Shown one piece after another: positions 33,894-43,470 of a stretch of 64,000 bases of DNA. The notes under the pieces were generated by a model. The model was given only the letters and a program-made list of their open reading frames with translations, made no database searches and was not told the origin of the DNA. This DNA is from Megamerina dolium. Its lineage: Eukaryota > Arthropoda > Insecta > Diptera > Megamerinidae. Each line of letters starts with the position of its first letter. Within the stretch, counting starts at the first letter, position 1. The translations under genes were made by a program, and so were the position numbers. Where the stretch lies: the NCBI GenBank assembly GCA_963854835.1, contig OY978528.1, positions 41,028,960 through 41,092,959 of the forward strand, read 5' to 3'.

Positions 33894-35288
33894 ATGGTGA
33901 AAATTGACCAACTTAAAGTGGACCAGCTTAAAAAGCTGTTGGTAGAGATGAATCTATCGTCATCAGGTGCAAAGGCGGAACTGCTGGTGAGGCTGAGGCA
34001 AGCTATGGAGGCTAAGGGAATTAATGTAGAAGAACATGAGTTCTTTGAGGAAGCCGATATACAAGCAGTTGTGCACGCTGAGGAAGAGAGCAAAATAGAT
34101 TCGAGTGGGCAACTCATGGAATTCATGAAAACCATGATGCAACAGCAGCAACAACAGCTACAAGAAAATGCGTCTCGCATTGACTCCAAGTTTCAAGAAC
34201 ATTCGGTACGTCAAGAAAACGCTATGGGAGAATTCCAGAAAACAATTGACTACAAGCTTCAAGAACATTCGGCTGAATTGCGTATGGAAATTCAAGAAGG
34301 TTCGGCTCGACAAGAACACGTCATCGAAAATCTACAAAAAGGAATTGAGATTAGATTTCAAGAAATTTCCGGAACCATTAATGAAAAAGTCATGGATCTC
34401 AAGGAACATGTAGATGACTTGGAAGATAAGTTCGAGAAATTACAGCACGATCTCAACCAACTAAAAATAAATGGACCAGCCACATCAGTGATTAGAGATT
34501 CAAGTACAATCAAATTAAAGCCACCAACATTTGACGGAAGTACGCCATTCAATATCTTCAAGCTTCAATTCGAGACAACAGCTTCGAAGAATCAATGGGA
34601 TGATAGCGACAAGACTGCTGCTTTAATAGTCGCATTAAAAGGTAATGCTTCCGAGGTGTTACAGATGGTTCCAGAGAAAGATCGTGGTAGCTACCAGTCA
34701 CTGATGGACACCCTCCAAAGGAAATATGGAAATGAATACAAGAGTCAATTACATCGTGTGGAATTGAGATCGCGAGTGCAACGGAGTAATGAGAGTCTTC
34801 AGGAATTCGCTTCCGATATTGAGCGCTTATGTCATCTAGCGTTCTCCGGTAATTCGGAAGAGTTCGTCGAAAAAATCAAAATAGAGGCATTCATAGATGG
34901 CATACGTGATGGAGAGACAAAGCGTGCCCTAGTCATGTCACCCAGGAATACTTATGCCGAAACAGTCAGTAGTGCATTGACGTTTGAAGCCGCCAGTTTG
35001 ATGTGTCGACCAATGCCACGGGTACGCCAACTAGAAACAGAAACAGCAGATCTGGTTGAAGCAGTGTGTCAGGCATTCAAATCTGTAGCGCAGCCTGAAG
35101 GAAGAACAACAGGTCGACGCGAAAACAAATTTACTGGTAAGTGCTTCATTTGTGACAAACCAGGACACATGGCGCGTGACTGCCGTCTACGACGAAAGCG
35201 ATCAAGATCGAGTTCTCCAGGAAGACAAAAGAAGGAGAATAAGGTGGATAGTGATCGCTCCACTAACACAGATCCATCGTTAAACTAA
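33894..35288 (+). CDS. gag: Gypsy Gag with N-terminal SAP-like motif (464 aa)
   Basis: The ATG at 33894 is ten bases after the primer-binding site. Residues about 4-40 (LKVDQLKKLLVEMNLSSSGA, then KAELLVRLRQAME) match the SAP helix-extended loop-helix pattern found in chromatin- and DNA-binding proteins. A long Gln/Glu-rich region with repeats of FQEHS(V/A) follows at about 90-200 and is probably coiled coil. The capsid-like region (about 200-380) begins LKPPTFDGSTPFNIFKLQFE. One zinc knuckle CFICDKPGHMARDC lies near residue 420. An Arg/Ser-rich tail ends at the TAA 35286-35288. The protein builds the particle and binds RNA; the SAP-like part could direct it to chromatin (inference). Expressed first; pol follows by frameshift. 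Confidence 0.93.
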   Translation: MVKIDQLKVDQLKKLLVEMNLSSSGAKAELLVRLRQAMEAKGINVEEHEFFEEADIQAVVHAEEESKIDSSGQLMEFMKTMMQQQQQQLQENASRIDSKFQEHSVRQENAMGEFQKTIDYKLQEHSAELRMEIQEGSARQEHVIENLQKGIEIRFQEISGTINEKVMDLKEHVDDLEDKFEKLQHDLNQLKINGPATSVIRDSSTIKLKPPTFDGSTPFNIFKLQFETTASKNQWDDSDKTAALIVALKGNASEVLQMVPEKDRGSYQSLMDTLQRKYGNEYKSQLHRVELRSRVQRSNESLQEFASDIERLCHLAFSGNSEEFVEKIKIEAFIDGIRDGETKRALVMSPRNTYAETVSSALTFEAASLMCRPMPRVRQLETETADLVEAVCQAFKSVAQPEGRTTGRRENKFTGKCFICDKPGHMARDCRLRRKRSRSSSPGRQKKENKVDSDRSTNTDPSLN

Positions 35289-35338
35289 ATCGAGTCAGTT
35301 CAGCGGGGCGTGAACTGACTCCAATAGTGGGTTGCCCC
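35279..35338 (+). promoter_or_regulatory. Putative -1 ribosomal frameshift signal (slippery site plus pseudoknot)
   Basis: The heptamer GTTAAAC (35279-35285) is in the gag register G TTA AAC, followed at once by the gag stop TAA. After a 6-nt spacer (35286-35291) come perfect complementary arms GAGTCAGTTCA (35292-35302) and TGAACTGACTC (35311-35321) around an 8-nt loop GCGGGGCG. Loop bases GGGGC (35305-35309) can pair with GCCCC at 35334-35338, giving an H-type pseudoknot. A -1 slip puts ribosomes in the pol frame, which is open from 35285 onward with no stop. GTTAAAC is a known slippery heptamer, used for example by equine arteritis virus. Confidence 0.82.
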
Positions 35339-38300
35339 ATCATTCACATTTCACAACTACAGCGTGTGCCAAGCAGCTTAACTATTGATGGAAAATTGGA
35401 CAATATGGAATTCATGTTAACCCTGGACACTGGCGCATCACATTCTATAATCAAGAGCGATTTGGTAAAGAGGTTTGAGCCTTTAATGGGAATAAAATTG
35501 CGTACAGCAACGGGTGAGGATGCACAAATTCTGGACAAGATAAAGAAACGAGTATCTATTGGAAATCGCACATGGGAACATGAATTCATTGTGGCCGACA
35601 TCATCGATGACGTAATAATTGGTGTTGATTTTATGAATGACAACGGATTTACGTTAGATTTAAATCAACGGATACTACGTTATGCAAATGTCGAACTACC
35701 ATTGAACATCGGTTACAAGCGTAGTGGGAACATCAAACGAGTACTGGCATGTCAACGCCAAGAGGTTCCAGCAAAATCAGAAGCGGTGATATGGGCACAG
35801 ATGAATGTGGATGATGGGACAGGCAAGTTGTGGCTGGTGGAAGCATATAAAGAAATAACGAATAAAAACATCATACTTGGTAGGACGTTAGTAGAACCTA
35901 AAGAAAATGGAATAGTACCGGTGCGAATTTTAAATCCAACTAATACATCTACAGTTGTAAAGAAAGGAATGGTGATTGGTCATTGCCAGGAAGTTACTGC
36001 CGTAGTAGACTGCGAAAAGGGTTCGTCGATAAAAAGTGGAAGATCAGGAACTGGCAAGGCGGAAATAAAAGCACAGATGGAGGAATGGGCAGGTGTGCTT
36101 ACCAAACAGCAAAAAGAAAAGGCTTTACAATTATTGGAGAAGTACAGTTCAATATTTTCTTCAAATGGAAAAACTGGAGGACGAACAACCATCGTGAAGC
36201 ATCACATTGACACCGGTGATTCTAGACCAATTCGTCAAGCACCACGACGAGTTCCATTGGCCAAAAGAGACGAAGCCATTAAGCTGATTTCCGATATGCA
36301 GAAACAAGGTGTTATTGAACCATCAGCGAGTCCATGGAGTTCACCAGTTGTGCTGGTAAAGAAGAAGGATGGAAGTACTCGATTCTGTGTGGATTACAGA
36401 AAGCTAAATGATATTACGAAAAAAGACAGCTATCCACTGCCAAGAATCGATGACACTCTGGACACACTATCTGGTGCGAAGTGGTTCTCAACTCTTGATT
36501 TGCAAAGTGGCTACTGGCAAGTGGAACTTGGTAATGAAGACAAAGAGAAAACAGCTTTCAGTATTGGTGATGGTCTATGGCAATTTACAGTCATGCCATT
36601 TGGTTTATGTAATGCGCCAGCTACTTTCGAACGTTTGATGGAGCGTGTACTCAGAGGACTACACTGGAAAACGTGCTTGGTGTACCTCGATGACATTATT
36701 GTGATGGGAAAAGATTTTAACGACCACCTGGAAAAGTTGAAAGAAGTATTTGAGCGTATACAATCAGCAGGGCTTAAACTGAATATGAAAAAGTGTTCAC
36801 TCTTCAGGCAAGAAGTTAAATATCTTGGTCATAAAGTAACAACAGAAGGGGTACATACCGACGAGGAGAAAGTAGCAGCAGTTCAAGAATGGCCTATTCC
36901 GTCGAATCTTCACGAGTTAAGAAGCTTCCTAGGCTTATGCACCTACTATAGACGATTTGTTCCTGGATTTGCAAACATCGCCAGCAGTCTGCATGAGTTG
37001 ACAAGAAAGAACAAACCATTTGTGTGGGGCGAGGAACAACAGAAAGCATTCGAACAACTGAAAGAAAGACTCTGTTCAGCACCAGTATTATCGTATCCAG
37101 TACCTGGTCAAAAGTTTGTGTTGGATACAGATGCGAGTGGCTATGGAATAGGTGGTGTGCTCTCTCAGATCATAGGTGGGCAAGAAAAAGTAATAGCATA
37201 CTACAGTAAAATCCTGTCGAAGCCAGAAAGAAACTACTGTGTCACTCGAAGAGAGTTACTCGCAATACTGGAATGTGTAAAGTATTTTCATAAATACTTG
37301 TACGGTCAGTCATTTCATCTACGAACTGACCACGCAGCGCTAAGGTGGTTATTGCAATTTAAAAACCCAGAAGGACAATTGGCGCGCTGGATTGAAAGGC
37401 TGCAGAGTTATGATTTTACCATCGAACATCGTAAAGGAGGACATCACGGCAACGCGGATGCTCTATCTCGTCGTCCTTGCAAAATGGAATGTAAACATTG
37501 TTCTCGAGTGGAAAGCAAGGAGCACATTGTCGACATACGACTTACGAATATATTGCCGGAGGAGTCATGGACCACCGAACGAGTGCAAGAAGATCAGCGG
37601 AACGACCCAGATCTCGTAAAGATTATGGAATACAAGGAGCAGGGCATACGTCCAGATTGGCAAGAAATGGCTAATGAGAGTCCAATAGCAAAGGCATACT
37701 GGGCGCAGTGGCAAAGCCTGCACTTACGAGACGGATGTTTATTCCGAACATGGGAAAGTGAAGATGGAAAAATCACTTATGATCTGCTAGTGGTACCCAA
37801 GGCAAGAATAAATGAAGTGATAGCTGAGTATCACAATGCCTCCAGTGGAGGGCATTTGGGAATCACCAAAACCGTCGAGAAAATAAAGAAACGATTTTAT
37901 TGGGTTGGATGCCATGACCATGTCGCTGATTGGATTCGGAAGTGTAAGCAATGTACAATGGCCAAAGGTCCCACTAAGAAAAGCCGAGGTAAGATGCACC
38001 AATACACCGTGGGTGCTCCATTCGAGCGAATTGCTATGGACATAGCTGGACCATTTCCAATAAGCAACGCAGGAAACAAGTATGTTCTGGTGGTTATAGA
38101 TTACTTCAGTAAATGGCCTGAAGTATACCCCATTCCAAATCAGGAAGCTAGTACAGTTGCGGATGTATTCGTCAACCAATGGGTTACTCGTTTTGGTGTA
38201 CCGATGGAGTTACACTCAGACCAAGGTCGAAATTTCGAATCAGTTGTATTCCAAGAGATATGCCGTATGCTGGGTATATACAAAACTCGTACAACACCTT

Positions 38301-38872
38301 TGCATCCACAATCTGATGGCATGGTAGAACGATTTAACCGTACCTTGGAGGAATATTTGAGAAAAGTCGTAGATAAATACCAAAGAGACTGGGATGTATA
38401 TATACCAATGTTCCTCATGGCATATCGATGCGCACAACATGATACGACGGCTACTACACCGGCAATGGCAATTTTTGGAAACGAGTTAAGACTGCCAGCT
38501 GATTTAAAATTTGGAGTTGTAACACCAACGAGATCAACCGAAGGAAATTATACTAGCGAAAAGCGGGAACAGTTGGATGAAGTACATCAGTTCATCAGAG
38601 AGCGGTCGCAGATGATAAGCGATAAGATGAAGGCCAGGTATGACTTGAAAGCAAATTCAAAAGGGTTCTATGAAGGAGAGCTTGTAATGCTTCATAATCC
38701 ACAACGAAAGAAAGGCCTGTCCCCTAAACTACAGACTCATTGGGAAGGACCATATGAGATTATAGCAAAGATAAATGACGTAGTGTATCGTATTCAACGT
38801 GCCTGGAATAAAAGAGCAAAGTTTAAAGTAGTGCACTTAGAGCGACTTGCGCCATATCCAGGGGAAGTATAA
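35285..38872 (+). CDS. pol: Gypsy Pol: protease, RT, RNase H, integrase
   Basis: The frame is -1 to gag and open from the slippery site. The first possible in-frame initiator is only a GTG (35327), so frameshift expression is more likely than a new start. Residue numbers from 35327: protease LDTGASHSIIKSDLV (about 33); RT with FCVDYRKLND, TLDLQSGYWQVEL, MPFGLCNAPATFERLM and YLDDIIVMG (about 451-459); RNase H VLDTDASGYGIGGVLS (about 600) and HRKGGHHGNADALSRR; integrase HHCC finger (HNASSGGH ... CKQC, about 835-880); and catalytic DIAGPF, HSDQGRNFES and VERFNRTLEEYL (Asp, Asp, Glu at about 904, 964, 1001). The C-terminus (GPYEIIAKINDVVYRI) lacks a chromodomain. All catalytic residues are present. 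It encodes reverse transcription and integration. Confidence 0.95.
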   Translation, partial: LNRVSSAGRELTPIVGCPIIHISQLQRVPSSLTIDGKLDNMEFMLTLDTGASHSIIKSDLVKRFEPLMGIKLRTATGEDAQILDKIKKRVSIGNRTWEHEFIVADIIDDVIIGVDFMNDNGFTLDLNQRILRYANVELPLNIGYKRSGNIKRVLACQRQEVPAKSEAVIWAQMNVDDGTGKLWLVEAYKEITNKNIILGRTLVEPKENGIVPVRILNPTNTSTVVKKGMVIGHCQEVTAVVDCEKGSSIKSGRSGTGKAEIKAQMEEWAGVLTKQQKEKALQLLEKYSSIFSSNGKTGGRTTIVKHHIDTGDSRPIRQAPRRVPLAKRDEAIKLISDMQKQGVIEPSASPWSSPVVLVKKKDGSTRFCVDYRKLNDITKKDSYPLPRIDDTLDTLSGAKWFSTLDLQSGYWQVELGNEDKEKTAFSIGDGLWQFTVMPFGLCNAPATFERLMERVLRGLHWKTCLVYLDDIIVMGKDFNDHLEKLKEVFERIQSAGLKLNMKKCSLFRQEVKYLGHKVTTEGVHTDEEKVAAVQEWPIPSNLHELRSFLGLCTYYRRFVPGFANIASSLHELTRKNKPFVWGEEQQKAFEQLKERLCSAPVLSYPVPGQKFVLDTDASGYGIGGVLSQIIGGQEKVIAYYSKILSKPERNYCVTRRELLAILECVKYFHKYLYGQSFHLRTDHAALRWLLQFKNPEGQLARWIERLQSYDFTIEHRKGGHHGNADALSRRPCKMECKHCSRVESKEHIVDIRLTNILPEESWTTERVQEDQRNDPDLVKIMEYKEQGIRPDWQEMANESPIAKAYWAQWQSLHLRDGCLFRTWESEDGKITYDLLVVPKARINEVIAEYHNASSGGHLGITKTVEKIKKRFYWVGCHDHVADWIRKCKQCTMAKGPTKKSRGKMHQYTVGAPFERIAMDIAGPFPISNAGNKYVLVVIDYFSKWPEVYPIPNQEASTVADVFVNQWVTRFGVPMELHSDQGRNFESVVFQEICRMLGIYKTRTTPLHPQSDGMVERFNRTLEEYLRKVVDKYQRDWDVYIPMFLMAYRCAQHDTTATTPAMAIFGNELRLPADLKFGVVTPTRSTEGNYTSEKREQLDEVHQFIRERSQMISDKMKARYDLKANSKGFYEGELVMLHNPQRKKGLSPKLQTHWEGPYEIIAKINDVVYRIQRAWNKRAKFKVVHLERLAPYPGEV

Positions 38873-38896
38873 AAACTTGTTCGGGACGAACAAGGT

Positions 38897-38910
38897 TAAG
38901 AGGAGGGCAG
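38897..38910 (+). other. Polypurine tract of the gypsy element
   Basis: AAGAGGAGGGCAG lies immediately before the 3' LTR. It is the primer for plus-strand synthesis. Confidence 0.75.
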
Positions 38911-39347
38911 TGTAACGAGTATCGATAGTTGATTACTCATCACTATTGTGACTGACACTATTGGCAGCATCGAAACGAATGTCAACAAAAAGAAATAAGC
39001 GATAACCAGAACAAGCCAACGAGAAAGGAAGAGAAGAATCTCGATAAAGGAAGATTCTGGGGTGTTGCCAACAGAGTATAAATAGAGCCAGTGTTGAGCA
39101 GTGAAATCAATCGAATTCCGAACGTGAATGCGCAAACATCTATACAGAGGCAAAAGTTGCAAGTACATTTAAGTGTTATAGTAAATAGTTGATTGTAAAC
39201 AGTGTTGATTGTAAATAGAGATTATTAAATAAATTGTTGCTGTATATAGTTGTACAAAATAAGTGTTGCAGTTATCATTAACAGAATCCAGTGATCGAAC
39301 AAGGTAATTCAAATAGAATTAAACGTTCACAGAATAAAAACGTAACA
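38911..39347 (+). repeat. Gypsy 3' LTR
   Basis: 437 bp, apparently identical to 33428-33864, followed by the duplication GTAT at 39348-39351. Confidence 0.94.
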
Positions 39348-39351
39348 GTAT

Positions 39352-40080
39352 TATAGTAGATATACATTATGTCTGGCATAAATGAATAATGTATTTATTT
39401 TCTATTTCATAAGTATGTGTATGGTTTTCCTGTATGGTTTTCCTTGTTCGAACTAGTAGAACTGGTACCAACACGTAAGAATTTTTTCAGAAGAACCGAA
39501 AATGTATTTTTCCATTGAACAATATATAACTTAACTTTAACTATAACTTTTTAACTTAAGTGCTATTTTCCACTGTATATTCCAATGTAACGATCTCCGT
39601 AGGAAAGAAAAATTAGGAATCCGCTATATATTTATGAAGCTTATTTCGAAAGCAACATAATCAAAATTTTCAATTACTGAATACATAGAATTTTATTACG
39701 ATGCACTTAGGCCTGTTAAAGGCCTATTGTAATAACACTGGAACTGGTCCTTACCTAACTGCATCTTCTTTGGATATAAGTTATGGCACTATCTTAATTA
39801 ATTTGTTTTGAATTGTCGTCAAGGGAAGCAGTTTCGAATGCTATAGTAGTCATGTATTAGACATGAAAAGGTGCCCCTAATATATTAGCGTGTCTACCAA
39901 AGAGGCAATAACCTGTTACAACCATTATTCTTATTACAATATACTACCTGTTTTGTTTCAGAAGTAAATTGGGTCGTACCAAGTTCCATTTCGGCCATTT
40001 TGGCCTACTATTCACCAGTCTGTCTCCAGATCATAGTAGCAGTATCGAAAGTGAACATATATATCAGTAATTTACAAGTT
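39352..40080. other. No gene seen
   Basis: AT-rich spacer. No feature recognised. Confidence 0.55.
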
Positions 40081-40447
40081 GCTAGTGGCATTGGCACTGA
40101 TGCTATGTCCAGGTGGGGTAGCCAATTAATTCGTTGAATAGTTGTCTTTGATATCTCTGTGACCTGGTACCCAAATTAGGTGAGAATTCCTCCTTTATAT
40201 CTGTAACTCCAGCCTGAAATACACTACAATGATCTGGTAGGCGAAAGGCTATATTGATCATTGAGTTTAGAAACGTCAGTGAAAATACTGGTGGTACGTA
40301 GTCGGTGGTTCTGGAAACGAATGTAAAATTCTCTAAAATGGAGCAATATCCTTTTGGGTTGGTAGCCAATAGAGAAGATTCCCTAAGCCTCAAGGTCGAT
40401 TTAGCTGCTAGTTGTTTATCCAGCTGAAGGGTAATTTGTCGGTCCAA
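40081..40447 (-). pseudogene. LINE fragment, inverted 5' segment (RT thumb to start of RNase H)
   Basis: Minus-strand frame 40103-40447 contains TLRLRESSLLATNPKGYCSI and LPDHCSVFQAGV. These correspond to ALRLRESGCW ... GHSSI and LPSYCSVFQAEV in the LOA-type LINE at 1-3385, that is, the region between RT and the second RNase H motif. The first RNase H motif is degraded. It abuts a plus-strand fragment of the downstream part of the same protein, so the two together look like a LINE copy with a 5' inversion. Confidence 0.7.
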
Positions 40448-40925
40448 CCACCTTCTTTGGCTTCAATAAAAACAACATAAAACAGGACACCAAGAAATGG
40501 ATCCAACACAAAATCAGAGAATATTGGAATGCCATTGGCGGTCTCAACCACTCCAAAAAATTCCTGAGCTTTGGTGCCAAAAGAGCAAACACCGCTCTAA
40601 ACTTAAACAAAAAGAGTCTTAGATTACTCTCCGGAGCACTAAAAGGCCAAGTACTTGCAGATTCTGCTATAACGAGGAAGAGTCCATGGAACACTTAATC
40701 ACAACTTATGATGTACTAGTCCACATGAGGCATAAAATAATTAGGTTTATACTTACTAGAAGATGAAAACCTTCACATGCTACCCCCGAAGGAGCTGGTT
40801 CGACTCCTCGATATATTAAATATACTAAATATCTAAGTACGAAGGGGTGCACTATAGGTCAAGTTGGTCGGAGTGCATAAAGCCCTTAGCCTAACCCTTA
40901 TAACCATTACCATTACTTATTGATT
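40448..40925 (+). pseudogene. LINE fragment, direct 3' segment (protein C-terminus and 3' UTR)
   Basis: On the plus strand, residues such as NKKSLRLLSGALKGQ and the damaged Cys/His end (a Cys just before NEEE-like residues, then MEHL at about 40685) match the C-terminal region after RNase H in LOA/R1-type LINEs. A 3' UTR follows, with GGTCGGAGTGCATAAAGCCC (about 40867) and a tail of ACCATT-like repeats at about 40903-40916. Several stops and indels make it non-functional. Confidence 0.66.
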
Positions 40926-42145
40926 TTTTTTTTTGTAAAACATTGGAACTGAATCAACCGAATCTATGGTCAGCAGTCGCCGAAAACCCTTCAAAGTAGG
41001 TCGTTACAAATTACAACAAACTTCAACGCCTTGGTTCATATTTACCAAAAATAGGCGTGATGGTGGATCTTTTTCCACTACAAATTTTAATTAAAGCAAT
41101 ATTCCTCAATGAGATACCTAGAAGGTTTGATTTGCACAGTGGTATACCGAGAGACCGTTCATTTTGCAGAAACTTCTAAGTCGTATTTCCAATAAGAGAT
41201 GAATAGACGGCAAAAATGCTGACAGACTTACATAATTGATTACCGGATGGTTATAAGAAGGAGAATGATGTCAGTGTATTTGGTCCAAACCAAGAGGTGC
41301 TCAATATCTCAGCTAGGTTTCTTTAAAATATACGCTTAAAATTACAATTATCTAAAAATATTATGCCTTCTTGGATTTCGACTGTTCAGACGTAAAACAA
41401 TACTGAACCTGTTGAAAGTCGATCAGTTTCAATAAAGGCTGTCTTATCTTTCACGAGATTATATATACCTATATAACATATAGGTTCCGAACATATTTTA
41501 GGAAAAGCTTCTCTTTCTTCTCTATCCTAAGAATAGCAGCCACTCTTTTACCTCCATTCGGATATTTTAGCACAAAATATCTTTTAGATTAAAATCCTTG
41601 ACTTTTGGTTCAACTCACTTCTGATAGTAATGATACTTATCCATTAGAATGCCAATACTATTTTCACTCGCGGCATTTCTTTGTCTTATCGTTGTCCTTA
41701 GTTCGTTTGAAAAATGATTGCTTCAAATATTTCCACAATTCAACGAACAGCTTACCAAGAAGGATGAAGTAAAATATCGATATTAAAACCCCGAAAGATC
41801 ATAGCGAGTTTAGTGTTAGACACATAGTTTTTCTCTCTAATGGTGTTCAGTTGTTCCCAAATAATAAAATGCTTCTATAGAAGCTATGTGCAACACAACT
41901 TAGAAAAGAATTTCTTTCTACACTAAGTGAACTATTAGTCATATTAATGTATATTTATTGACTAAAGAATTACCTTACTTTTGAATTACTATTGAAGATT
42001 TTTATTCTTCATTCAAAATTTACTGCGTCATGACAATATTACAGACCAGTTCTGTTGAGAGACAAAGATACAACAACAATTGCATAACGTTTTGTGATAA
42101 ATATCCAATTTCTTTCAAGCTTCATTTAAACTAAACGTATTATAA
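40926..42145. other. No gene seen
   Basis: AT-rich sequence; no supported reading frame or repeat match. Confidence 0.55.
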
Positions 42146-42331
42146 GCAATAACTTACTTACTTACTTATGTGGCCATATCAACCGAATATCGATTTAGGC
42201 CGAAAATAACATGCTTCGCCAGCCATCTCTGTTCTTCGCTAGCTGGCATCAGTTAGAAATTCCAAGCGCCATCAGGTTCTCCAGTACTTGGTCTTTTCAC
42301 CGAAGGTTAGATCTTCCTCTTCTGCGTCGTC

Positions 42332-43470
42332 CTACAGCGGCTTCCGAATATAACACCTTCTTAACAGTCCAAAGTAACACATGTTAGCAAGAGTTATCCT
42401 ACGCATGATCTCCAGGCTGACGTCATTACAGTTGTTGATGCTGGTTCCAAGATAGACAAAGTACCTTACTACTTCAAAGGCGTAGTTGTCAACAGTGACG
42501 TGCTGTCCAAGATGCCGGGACTCTTTATTTGTTGACACTAGATTCTTCGTCTTGCCCTCGTTCACCGTAAGACCCATCCGACGCGACTATCTTTCCAACT
42601 CTAAGAATGCTGCACTGACTGCTAGCGTGTTCATGCCGATTATGTCAATATCGTCGGCATACGCCAACAGCATGACACTTTTGTTGAAGATAGTGCCATT
42701 ATGTCGTAGATCAGCAGCTCGTATTATTTTCTCCATAATAAGATTGAAGAAGTCGCACGATAACGAATCACCTTGTCTGAAACCCCGTCCGGTATTAAAC
42801 GGTGCGGAGAGGTCCTTCCCAATTTTCACTGCACAATGGGAGTTATGCAGTGTCATTCTACAAAGTCGAATGAGCTTTGCAGGAATACCGAACTCAGACA
42901 TTGTTGCGTAGAGGTAATCCCTTACCGGACTGTCGAAAGCGGCTTTATGATCAACAAATAGGTGGTGTGTGTCGATCTGTTTTTCTTGAGTCTTCTCCAG
43001 GGTTATCGGGCAATCTCCTCCACTGGCGGAATTGTCCATAGCATCGCCATTCAGTAACTTGGAGAAGTGTTCCCTCCATAGGCTCAGTACACTCTGGACA
43101 TCTGTAACCAGATTCCCATTTCCATCACGACAAGAAGAGGCACAGGGATTTAAACCGCCACTCAGGCGCTTGATCTTTTCGAAGAATTTTCGACTCTCAT
43201 TCTTGTCGGTACACATCTCTATCTCCTCACACTCACGTCTTTCCAGCTCCCTCCTCTTGCGCTTGAAAAGACGTCTCTCTGCACTCCTTTTCTCTCTATA
43301 CCGCTCCTTAACAGATCGCGTTGCACCTGCACGCAGGGTTTTTCTGTAGGCGGCGTCTTTCTCTGCGGTAGCGTCGCGACAATCCTGATCATACCACTCA
43401 TTCCTCAGAGGCCGGTAGTAACCGATTACCTCCTCGGCGTGCGCATGTATCATCAAGTGGGGGAGTGTTT
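42332..43470 (-). pseudogene. RTE reverse transcriptase, fingers deleted
   Basis: The minus frame 42587-43642 holds the linker (RREYEEIEM-type basic stretch reading RRECEEIEMCTDKNESRKFF) and then the RT palm: LFVDHKAAFDSPVRD (first Asp), GRGFRQGDSLSCDFF and LLAYADDIDIIG (catalytic pair). Between LNGDAMDNSASGGDCPI and TLEKTQEKQIDTHHLF roughly 100 or more residues of fingers are missing compared with RTE proteins. The thumb continues in another frame, 42332-42577 (GLTVNEGKTKNLV, FVYLGTSINN, RRITLANMCYFGL). A dead gene. Confidence 0.85.

Larger units (their letters stand above)
33428..39347 (+). mobile_element. Ty3/gypsy LTR retrotransposon, apparently intact
   Basis: Two 437-bp LTRs (33428-33864, 38911-39347) look identical on reading, with a 4-bp duplication GTAT. 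A tRNA-Leu-type primer site, an uninterrupted gag (464 codons), an uninterrupted pol (about 1181 codons or more) and a purine tract are all present. There is no env. The primer type and domain order suggest the mdg3/micropia-like branch (inference). Identical LTRs and open frames point to a recent insertion that may still be able to move. Confidence 0.95.
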
